A DNA stretch of 29,151 nucleotides from an uncultured Clostridia bacterium (lineage in GTDB: Bacteria > Bacillota > Clostridia > Oscillospirales > CAG-272), in the NCBI GenBank assembly GCA_904501985.1, contig CAJGCT010000021.1, positions 1 to 29,151 of the forward strand, in the 5' to 3' direction. Positions 1-5,606 of the stretch are shown here, one piece after another. How positions within the stretch are numbered: position 1 is the stretch's first letter; every line of letters starts with the position of its first letter. The notes under the pieces were generated by a model. It was given only the letters and a program-made list of their open reading frames with translations. It did no database searches and was not told the origin of the DNA. Made by a program: the position numbers and the translations under genes.

Positions 1-475
1 AGGTATGTACTATGTAAACGAGAGATGGCCCGGCGGTATGCTTACCAACTTCAAGACCATCAAGCGTTCCATCAACCGTCTTATCGCTCTTGAAAAGATG
101 CAGGAGGATGGCACTTTCGATCTTCTTCCCAAGAAGGAAGTTGCAGGTCTTCTTAAGGAAATGAACGACCTTGAGCGCAACTACGGCGGTATCAAGACCA
201 TGGAAAGACTTCCTGACGCTGTATTTATAGTTGACCCCCGCAAGGAGCACATCGCTGTTCTCGAGGCTAAGAAGCTCGGTATTCCGGTAATCGCTATCGT
301 TGATACCAACTGCGATCCCGATGATGCTGACTACATCATCCCCGGCAACGACGACGCTATCCGCGCAATCAAGCTTATCTCCTCTGTTATCGCTGATGCT
401 CTTCTTGAGGGCAGACAGGGCGAGCAGCTCACCGACGGTGAGGCTGAGGCAGAGGCTGAGGCAGACGCTGAATAA
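1..475 (+). CDS. rpsB: 30S ribosomal protein S2, C-terminal part (5' end outside window)
   Basis: Structural protein of the small ribosomal subunit. The reading frame is already open at the left edge (codons from base 2) and ends at TAA 473-475, leaving about 157 residues of a protein usually near 235-250. Recognisable S2 segments are NERWPGGMLTNFKTI near the start, then DAVFIVDPRKEHIAVLEA and GIPVIAIVDTNCDPDDADY, which form the conserved S2 core. The tail is a low-complexity acidic run of alternating Glu/Ala, common in Clostridia S2. It is followed by tsf, the usual partner, with a 150-base gap that contains a folded leader element. Codon choice is strongly biased, as expected of a highly expressed gene. 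The identification is certain; only the start is missing. Confidence 0.97.
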   Translation, partial: GMYYVNERWPGGMLTNFKTIKRSINRLIALEKMQEDGTFDLLPKKEVAGLLKEMNDLERNYGGIKTMERLPDAVFIVDPRKEHIAVLEAKKLGIPVIAIVDTNCDPDDADYIIPGNDDAIRAIKLISSVIADALLEGRQGEQLTDGEAEAEAEADAE

Positions 476-495
476 TTTCAGTGCACAACAAAAAC

Positions 496-616
496 GAAAG
501 GAAGCAGTATGAAAAACGGGTCGTTTTTCATACGACAAGATTTTGTGACTCTTGCGTCGCTGACGCAAGTTTTCTGCGAAAAACGTCACAAAACTTAAAA
601 ATGTTTAGAAAGGAAG
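496..616 (+). repeat. Folded leader element upstream of tsf (hairpin plus three-way junction plus RBS)
   Basis: Seen directly: hairpin I, a 12-bp perfect stem 507-518/522-533 with a 3-nt loop. A closing stem TTTTGTGAC/GTCACAAAA (about 541-549 with 584-592) encloses two hairpins, CTTGCGTC-GCT-GACGCAAG (8 bp) and TTTTC-TGC-GAAAA (5 bp). The sequence GAAAGGAAG occurs on both sides, at 496-504 and 608-616. Deleting the 112 bases between equivalent points would leave one normal ribosome binding site for tsf, so the element looks precisely inserted beside, or duplicating, the original site. The same architecture with other sequences precedes cdsA, dxr and hisC. There is no U-tract after any stem, so it is not a classical terminator. 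Confidence 0.75.
509..598 (+). CDS. Possible 29-codon small ORF inside the tsf leader element
   Basis: An ATG lies 4 bases after a good Shine-Dalgarno sequence (AAAGGAAG, 497-504) and the frame runs 29 codons to TAA at 596-598, starting MKNGSFFIRQDF. The whole frame is made of the folded element: the start codon sits in the 5' arm of hairpin I and the stop just after the closing stem. In the cdsA copies a GTG occupies the same structural place and also opens a short frame, but the dxr and hisC copies have no such start, which argues against a conserved peptide. Translation could serve as a switch for the fold, or the frame may be accidental. No homology is claimed. Confidence 0.22.
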   Translation: MKNGSFFIRQDFVTLASLTQVFCEKRHKT

Positions 617-625
617 TAATTTAAA

Positions 626-1543
626 ATGGCTAATATTTCCGCAAAAGACGTTGCCGCTCTCCGCGCTAAGACCGGATGCGGTATGATGGAGTGCAAGAAG
701 GCACTTGTTGAGGCTGATGGCAATATCGACGAGGCTGTTAAGGTTCTGCGTGAGCGCGGACTTGCTGTAGCCGCTAAGAAGGCTGACAGAATCGCCGCTG
801 AGGGTATCGTAAAGATCATGCAGAAGGGCGACCTCGCAGCTATGATCGAGGTTAACTCCGAGTCTGACTTCGTTGCTAAGAACGAAAAGTTCCAGGCATT
901 CGTTGACCAGCTTCTTGAAACCATTATCGAGAACAAGCCTGCAGACGTTGACGCTCTTATGGCTTGCAAGCTTTCCGGCAAGGATGATACCGTTGATGCG
1001 GCTCTTAAGGAGCAGATCTTCGTTATCGGTGAGAAGCTCACCATCCGCCGTTTCGTTATCGTTGAGGGCGCTGTTTCCACCTATGTACACGGCGGCGGCT
1101 CCATCGGCGTTATCGTTAAGTTCGATCTCGACGGCGTTGCATCCGATGATGCGGCATTCGTTGAGTGCGCTCACAACGTAGCTCTTCAGGCAGCTGCTAT
1201 GAACGCAACCTACGCTAACAAGGAAGACGTTCCTCAGTCTGCACTTGATGAGGAGAAGGAAGTTCTTCTTAACCAGATGGCTAACGATCCTAAGATGGCT
1301 GGCAAGCCTGACAAGGTTAAGGAAGGCATCGTAATGGGTAAGCTCGGCAAGTTCTACGAGACCAACTGCCTCGCAGAGCAGGCTTACGTTAAGGATGACT
1401 CTATGTCCGTCGCAAAGTATGTTGCATCTGTTAACAAGGGCATCAAGATCGCAAGCTTCGTTAAGTACGAAAAGGGCGAAGGACTCCAGAAGAGAGAGGA
1501 CGACCTCGCGGCTGAGGTTGCTAAGCTCACTCAGGGCAAATAA
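626..1543 (+). CDS. tsf: Elongation factor Ts
   Basis: Guanine-nucleotide exchange factor that regenerates EF-Tu-GTP in the cytoplasm. It has 305 residues, close to the usual 290-310. The N-terminal UBA-like domain (about residues 1-55) carries TGCGMMECKKAL, and the EF-Tu-contacting signature SDFVAKNEKF follows at about 75-85. The two core subdomains follow, ending in the typical Lys-rich segment. The start is ATG 626, 9 bases after GGAAG (612-616). It is cotranscribed with rpsB, and a strong terminator at 1561-1618 closes the pair. The only oddity is the folded element between rpsB and tsf, which could adjust the ratio of the two products. Confidence 0.98.
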   Translation: MANISAKDVAALRAKTGCGMMECKKALVEADGNIDEAVKVLRERGLAVAAKKADRIAAEGIVKIMQKGDLAAMIEVNSESDFVAKNEKFQAFVDQLLETIIENKPADVDALMACKLSGKDDTVDAALKEQIFVIGEKLTIRRFVIVEGAVSTYVHGGGSIGVIVKFDLDGVASDDAAFVECAHNVALQAAAMNATYANKEDVPQSALDEEKEVLLNQMANDPKMAGKPDKVKEGIVMGKLGKFYETNCLAEQAYVKDDSMSVAKYVASVNKGIKIASFVKYEKGEGLQKREDDLAAEVAKLTQGK

Positions 1544-1560
1544 TCCCGAAATTTAATAAG

Positions 1561-1618
1561 ATCCTGTCATAAGACCTTTCTTGTGAACATCACAGAACCG
1601 CTTTATGACAGGATTTTT
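1561..1618 (+). terminator. Rho-independent terminator of rpsB-tsf
   Basis: A 12-bp stem, ATCCTGTCATAA (1561-1572) with TTATGACAGGAT (1603-1614), is followed by TTTTT. The long loop contains a second small hairpin TGTGA-ACA-TCACA. It begins 17 bases after the tsf stop. Confidence 0.88.
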
Positions 1619-1732
1619 GTGTAAACGGGGCGATTTTTTGCGTTGTTTGCACCGCAGAGCACCCGTATCATGTCAATATATCTCTGATGATGATAAAAAT
1701 TGCAAATTTACTCTGAATTTTTGCATTTCCTC

Positions 1733-1761
1733 TTTACAAACGGCGCAAAATAGGTTACAAT
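1733..1761 (+). promoter_or_regulatory. Sigma-A type promoter for pyrH
   Basis: TTTACA (1733-1738), a 17-base spacer, then TACAAT (1756-1761), 51 bases before the pyrH start. It lies directly after the rpsB-tsf terminator, so pyrH onwards is a separate transcription unit. The leader has a small hairpin GGGC-TTTTGT-GCCC at about 1769-1782. Confidence 0.8.
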
Positions 1762-1811
1762 ATTATAAAGGGCTTTTGTGCCCAAAACTGTACTAAGGAT
1801 GGTGGAACATT

Positions 1812-2567
1812 ATGAGTCAAAAGGCTGAGCCTAAATTCAAACGAGTTCTCTTGAAGCTTTCCGGTGAGGCACTTGCTCCCTCGGAAGAAAAACGCCGCGA
1901 GCTTGCAGCAAAAGGCGAGCATCCCATACTTGATTACGATATGCTTGACCGCGTGGCAAAGGTAGTAAAACGCTGTGTTGAGGTCGGATGTCAGGTGTGC
2001 ATTATCGTCGGCGCAGGGAATATATGGCGCGGACGTCAGGGAACTAACATGGACAGAACCCGTGCGGATCACATGGGTATGCTTGCAACCACCATCAACG
2101 CTCTCGGACTTCAGGATTTCTTCGAGCAGAACGGAATCGACACCAGAGTTCTTACTGCCGTTGAAATGAAGCAGTACGCAGAGCCTTACATCAGAAACCG
2201 CGCAGTGGCGCACCTTGAAAAGGGCAGAGTCGTCATTCTTGGCGGCGGACTTGGCATTCCGTTTATCTCCACCGATACCGCGGCGGCTGTACGCGCGGCT
2301 GAGGTTGGCGCGGATGTTATACTTATGGGTAAGAATATCGACGGCATCTATACCGCCGACCCCAAGAAAGACCCCAAAGCTACAAGATACGAGGAGGTTT
2401 CCTACAAGGAGATCCTTGCAAAGGACCTCAAAGCCATGGACTCCACCGCGGCTTCATTCGGAAACGAGAATCACATAAAGACCTTTGTTTTCGAGCTTAA
2501 AGAGCCGGAGAACATCTATAGAGCCATCATGGGCGAGGTTGAAGGTACAATCGTCGTTGACGATTAA
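1812..2567 (+). CDS. pyrH: UMP kinase
   Basis: Phosphorylates UMP to UDP with ATP; a hexameric enzyme of the amino-acid-kinase fold, first committed step to UTP and CTP. It has 251 residues (usual 235-245). Motifs in order: KRVLLKLSGEAL near the N-terminus, the glycine loop GAGNIWRGRQG (about 65-75), HMGMLATTINALGLQD, then GGGLGIPFISTDTAA and ILMGKNIDGIYTADPKKDP. The start ATG 1812 follows AAGGATGGTGG. It is the first gene of its transcription unit. The next gene, frr, is the usual partner, but 466 bases of repeats separate them here. Confidence 0.97.
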   Translation: MSQKAEPKFKRVLLKLSGEALAPSEEKRRELAAKGEHPILDYDMLDRVAKVVKRCVEVGCQVCIIVGAGNIWRGRQGTNMDRTRADHMGMLATTINALGLQDFFEQNGIDTRVLTAVEMKQYAEPYIRNRAVAHLEKGRVVILGGGLGIPFISTDTAAAVRAAEVGADVILMGKNIDGIYTADPKKDPKATRYEEVSYKEILAKDLKAMDSTAASFGNENHIKTFVFELKEPENIYRAIMGEVEGTIVVDD

Positions 2568-2594
2568 GGGATAGGGCGATGTGACGCCCTCTCA

Positions 2595-2628
2595 CCCGCT
2601 TCGCGGGAGCTCTCCCAAGGGGAGAGCT
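2595..2628 (+). repeat. Two adjacent hairpins after pyrH
   Basis: CCCGC-TTC-GCGGG (2595-2607) is followed at once by a 9-bp stem AGCTCTCCC-AAG-GGGAGAGCT (2608-2628). Only TTT follows, so termination after pyrH is possible but weakly supported. It opens the gene-free gap 2568-3033, which is otherwise repeat material (next entries). Confidence 0.5.
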
Positions 2629-2675
2629 TTCACGCGTGATGTACCCCAACGGATGTGCCGTATTCCTATAAAACC

Positions 2676-2984
2676 GATTACCGCACCCCAAGCCGCCGGA
2701 ATGGTGCATGACGGGGCGTCGAGGACGTCGCCCCCTACAGGTGTACACCCTTTCCGTCGCGCCGCCCAATATGCGGCGTGTGGAGGCAGGCGATTCGTAA
2801 ATCGCCCCTACGGGATGCCGTAACCGTCATCAATTCAAACGGTTGTCGCACCCCAAGCCGCCGGAATGGTGCGGGGCCATGCAGGCGGCGCGAGTAGTGC
2901 GTTCTAACGATTACGCACACACTTTGCCTTTTATAAAAGTTCCCTGTATAAAGTTTTTGCGGAGCTTTTTTCAAAAAGCGACAC
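2676..2984 (-). mobile_element. Partial copy of the inverted-repeat element, reversed, with two nested palindromes (copy 1)
   Basis: The conserved left-half block (CCCCAAGCCGCCGGAATGG... on the plus strand) occurs twice, at about 2686-2707 and 2851-2893, in the orientation opposite to copies 2-5. The terminal repeat (TGTATAAAGTTTTTGCGGAG at 2945 onward, through GCGAC) closes it on the right. Nested inside are GTAGGGG-family palindromes at 2712-2740 and 2789-2812. There is no coding capacity. It fills most of the gap between pyrH and frr. Confidence 0.7.
2924..2952 (+). promoter_or_regulatory. Possible promoter carried by the repeat, upstream of frr
   Basis: TTGCCT (2924-2929), 17 bases, TATAAA (2947-2952). 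The -10 part belongs to the terminal repeat of the mobile element. In the other copies the matching -35 is absent, so this may be chance. If active it would serve frr, 82 bases downstream. Confidence 0.28.
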
Positions 2985-3033
2985 GTTCCCCATATCCAAA
3001 CACTAAACCACACATAAAGAAAGGATAAATACC

Positions 3034-3588
3034 ATGAAACTTGACTGCAAAGCATATGAAGAAAAAATGCAGAAATCCATCTCCTCCTACGAGTCCCAGC
3101 TCGCTGATATCAGAGCAGGCAGAGCAAATCCCGCACTGCTTGATAAGATCGAGGTGGACTATTACGGCGCACCTACCAAGCTCAATCAGATGGCAGAGGT
3201 TAAAGTAACCGACGCGCGTACCATCGTTATCACTCCTTGGGACGCTACTACCCTTAAGAACATGGAGAAAGCGATCCTCGCTTCCGATCTCGGCATTACT
3301 CCCGCAAACGACGGTAAGACTCTGCGCATCACTTTCCCGCAGCTTACCGAGGAGAGAAGAAAAGAGCTTACCAAGAAGGTAGCAAAGATGGGCGACGACG
3401 CTAAGGTTGCTGTAAGAAACATCCGACGCGATGCTAACGACGCCGCAAAGAAAATGAAGAAGGACGGCGAGATGACCGAGGATGAGCTTAAGGCTTCCGA
3501 TAAGTCTGTGCAGGATCTTACCGATAAGTATATCAAGGTCATTGACGAAGTTACCGCACGCAAGACTAAGGAGCTCATGGAGATCTGA
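3034..3588 (+). CDS. frr: Ribosome recycling factor
   Basis: Splits the post-termination ribosome together with EF-G. At 184 residues it has the normal length. Seen: the N-terminal helix CKAYEEKMQKSISSYESQL, IRAGRANPALLDKIEVDYYG (a signature region), then KVTDARTIVITPWD and the C-terminal long-helix stretch RKELTKKVAKMGDDAKVAVRNIRRD. The start ATG follows AAAGGATAAATACC. A terminator at 3602-3637 follows directly, so part of the transcription stops here. Confidence 0.97.
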   Translation: MKLDCKAYEEKMQKSISSYESQLADIRAGRANPALLDKIEVDYYGAPTKLNQMAEVKVTDARTIVITPWDATTLKNMEKAILASDLGITPANDGKTLRITFPQLTEERRKELTKKVAKMGDDAKVAVRNIRRDANDAAKKMKKDGEMTEDELKASDKSVQDLTDKYIKVIDEVTARKTKELMEI

Positions 3589-3601
3589 GTCCGCTGATTT
3601 G

Positions 3602-3637
3602 GGGAGATGCCGTGCGAATATTGGCATCTCCCTTTTT
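3602..3637 (+). terminator. Terminator or attenuator between frr and uppS
   Basis: A 10-bp perfect stem GGGAGATGCC (3602-3611)/GGCATCTCCC (3623-3632) with an 11-base loop and TTTTT. It ends only 20 bases before the uppS start, and no clear new promoter lies in that short gap, so partial read-through is likely and the structure may set the frr:uppS ratio. Confidence 0.8.
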
Positions 3638-3656
3638 GTGCGTATGAGGAGATAGT

Positions 3657-4364
3657 ATGTTTGTACATGACGAGAATAGCAAAAAGAAACGCCTTTCCCA
3701 CATTGCGTTCATAATGGACGGCAACGGAAGATGGGCAAAAAAACGCGGACTTCCCAGAGAAGCCGGTCATACCGAGGGCGCAAAGACCTTTATGCGAGTG
3801 GCGGAATACTGCTTTGCCGGCGGTATTGATACCGTTACTATCTACGCCTTTTCAACAGAGAATTGGAAGCGTCCGCCCCATGAAGTAAAGGCGATAATGA
3901 CGCTGTTTGCTTCTTATCTTAAGCGCGGCATAAAGGAAATGACCGAGCGTAATATGCACGTTACATTTCTCGGGGATAAAGCCCCGTTTGACCCCGACAC
4001 ACGGGAGCTGATGGAGCGTATCGAGCGTGAATCGGCGAAAAACCGATATAAGCTTAATATTGCCGTCAACTACGGCGGCAGAGCCGAGATCGTGAATGCC
4101 GTCAACAGGCTTGCTTCTAAGGGAATCACGGAATTTTCCGAGGAGCTTATCGAGAGCGAGCTTTATACCGCAGGTCAGCGTGACCCCGACCTTATAGTCC
4201 GCTCGGCAGGAGAGCTTAGACTGTCGAACTTTCTTACATGGCAGTCCGTCTATTCGGAGTTCCATTTCACCGACACGCTGTGGCCGGATTTCGGCGAGAG
4301 CGATGTTGATGCTGCCGTGGACGCTTATTACTCACGCACACGCCGTTTTGGCGGAGTTGTATAA
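3657..4364 (+). CDS. uppS: Isoprenyl transferase (undecaprenyl diphosphate synthase)
   Basis: Cis-prenyltransferase adding isopentenyl units to farnesyl-PP to make the lipid carrier for cell-wall precursors. It has 235 residues, normal for the family. The catalytic motif HIAFIMDGNGRW is present, with Asp at about residue 21. TIYAFSTENWKRP follows at about 62-74. The C-terminal family motif reads DPDLIVRSAGELRLSNF, then WQSVYSEFHFTDTLWPDF. RSAGELR replaces the commoner R(T/S)(S/G)GEQR, a small variation. The start ATG follows GAGGAGATAGT. Next is cdsA, separated only by two tandem leader repeats. Confidence 0.96.
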   Translation: MFVHDENSKKKRLSHIAFIMDGNGRWAKKRGLPREAGHTEGAKTFMRVAEYCFAGGIDTVTIYAFSTENWKRPPHEVKAIMTLFASYLKRGIKEMTERNMHVTFLGDKAPFDPDTRELMERIERESAKNRYKLNIAVNYGGRAEIVNAVNRLASKGITEFSEELIESELYTAGQRDPDLIVRSAGELRLSNFLTWQSVYSEFHFTDTLWPDFGESDVDAAVDAYYSRTRRFGGVV

Positions 4365-4365
4365 A

Positions 4366-4611
4366 GCGTGAAAATACATTTTCACGCCACGAATTTTTGT
4401 CTTTGCCGGCTTCGCCGCCAATTTCACAGGTGAAACCGACAAAAATATCGGAATAAGGAAGTCTTTGCCTTGCAAAGACGTGGTGATAGCGTGAAAATAC
4501 ATTTTCACGCCACGAAATTTTGTCTTTGTCGGCTTCGCCGAAAGTTTCACAGGCGAAACCGACAAAAATATCGGAATAAGGAAGTCTTTGCCTTGCAAAG
4601 ACGTGGTGACT
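4366..4611 (+). repeat. Two tandem 123-bp copies of the folded leader element upstream of cdsA
   Basis: Copy 1 spans 4366-4488 and copy 2 spans 4489-4611; they differ at few positions. Each holds hairpin I GCGTGAAAA/TTTTCACGC, a closing stem TTTTTGTC/GACAAAAA (copy 1: 4394-4401/4438-4445, extended by CGA/TCG), inner hairpins CGGC-TTC-GCCG and TTTCA-CAGG-TGAAA, then AATAAGGAAG. The final hairpin is GTCTTTGC-CTT-GCAAAGAC (copy 1: 4461-4479). Copy 2 carries a GTG frame of 40 codons, 4491-4613, whose TAA lies one base before the cdsA ATG. The array occupies the whole uppS-cdsA gap, so each copy ends like a translation-start region. Confidence 0.85.
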
Positions 4612-4614
4612 AAT

Positions 4615-5475
4615 ATGAAGCAGCGTATTCTTACCTCTGCTATCGGAATACCGATAGTGGTGGTCGTACTGTTGTTTTCAGATACCGTAGTTTTGCCTTT
4701 TGCGGTGGGACTTTTTGCCGCTGTGGGCGAATTTGAGATGCTTTCATGCATAGGGCTTCGAAAAAAACTTGAAATATCTGTGCCGTCGGTATTGTTTGCC
4801 GGAATCGTTACATTTGCATCACGCTATGCGAGGCTGGCACTTGAGCGAAGCTCTTATTTTCTCGCTATTTTTGCCGCGCTGGCATTTGTGTATATGTTCT
4901 ACCTTCTATGCCTTGCCGTAGTGTCAAAGGGCACTAAGGCTCTTGGCGACATGGCACTGTGCGCCGTTACAACTATCTATATAACCGCAGGCTTTACGTC
5001 CATGATACTTCTTCGTGACGTAAACCTCGGCACCTCTGACCTCGGTCTGTATCTCTTTATGCTTGTGTTCATCGGCGCGTGGGTGCCGGATGCGGCAGGA
5101 TATTTCTGCGGCAGAGCCTTCGGCAAGCATAAGCTTATACCCGATGTCAGCCCCAAGAAGACGGTGGAGGGTGCTGTTGGCGGAGTGATATTCGGCGGAG
5201 CTGCATTTGCACTTCTTGGACTTATCGTAGGTCTTGCAGGAGTGGCAGAGCCGAAATACATCCCACTTGCAGTAACAGGCGTTGTTGTGGCGGTGATATC
5301 AATTTTCGGCGATCTTATAGCCTCGCTTATCAAGAGGCAGTACGGAATCAAGGATTACGGCAAGCTGTTTCCCGGTCACGGCGGCGTAATGGACCGGTTT
5401 GACTCCATCCTCGCCATAGCTCCGTTCCTTATGATGATATGCTCGCATCCTGAAATATTCTCGCTTTTTAGGTAA
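4615..5475 (+). CDS. cdsA: Phosphatidate cytidylyltransferase (CDP-diglyceride synthase)
   Basis: Makes CDP-diacylglycerol from phosphatidate and CTP; multi-pass membrane enzyme of phospholipid synthesis. It has 286 residues with about eight hydrophobic segments. The family signature is near the C-terminus: ASLIKRQYGIKDYGKLFPGH, then GGVMDRFDS. I place the start at ATG 4615 (MKQRILTSAIGIP, typical of CdsA) and not at the upstream TTG 4588. The only strong Shine-Dalgarno, AAGGAAG at 4577-4583, is over 30 bases away, with a perfect 8-bp hairpin (4584-4602) between; if folded the distance becomes workable. A weak GGTG at 4604-4607 is the alternative. Confidence 0.95.
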   Translation: MKQRILTSAIGIPIVVVVLLFSDTVVLPFAVGLFAAVGEFEMLSCIGLRKKLEISVPSVLFAGIVTFASRYARLALERSSYFLAIFAALAFVYMFYLLCLAVVSKGTKALGDMALCAVTTIYITAGFTSMILLRDVNLGTSDLGLYLFMLVFIGAWVPDAAGYFCGRAFGKHKLIPDVSPKKTVEGAVGGVIFGGAAFALLGLIVGLAGVAEPKYIPLAVTGVVVAVISIFGDLIASLIKRQYGIKDYGKLFPGHGGVMDRFDSILAIAPFLMMICSHPEIFSLFR

Positions 5476-5476
5476 A

Positions 5477-5592
5477 GCGTAAAAAATTCTTTTTCATGCA
5501 ATTGATTTGAGTTTCTCGCCGCTTCCAGCGACGATTTTGCTTCGCAAAACCATCCTCAAATCTCAAGTAAGGAAGCTTTCGCAAAGCGAAAG
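5477..5592 (+). repeat. Folded leader element upstream of dxr
   Basis: Same architecture as the tsf and cdsA elements with largely different sequence. Hairpin I is 5477-5485/5490-5499 (one bulge). The closing stem GATTTGAG (5504-5511)/CTCAAATC (5555-5562) encloses hairpin II (5516-5534, core CGCT-TCC-AGCG) and hairpin III TTTTGC-TTC-GCAAAA (5535-5549). Then come TAAGGAAG and hairpin IV CTTTCGC-AAA-GCGAAAG (5576-5592). It begins right after the cdsA stop and fills the gap to dxr. Confidence 0.75.
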
Positions 5593-5606
5593 ACACGGTA
5601 AATATT

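Noticed and set aside
507..595. Known ribosomal-protein or riboswitch leader for tsf
   Set aside because: The same architecture occurs before cdsA, dxr and hisC, so a tsf-specific autoregulatory leader does not fit.
605..1174. Antisense frames over tsf
   Set aside because: Complement of a highly expressed gene; no independent support.
4588..4614. TTG start for cdsA at 4588
   Set aside because: It would translate the leader hairpin; MKQRIL at 4615 matches the usual CdsA N-terminus.
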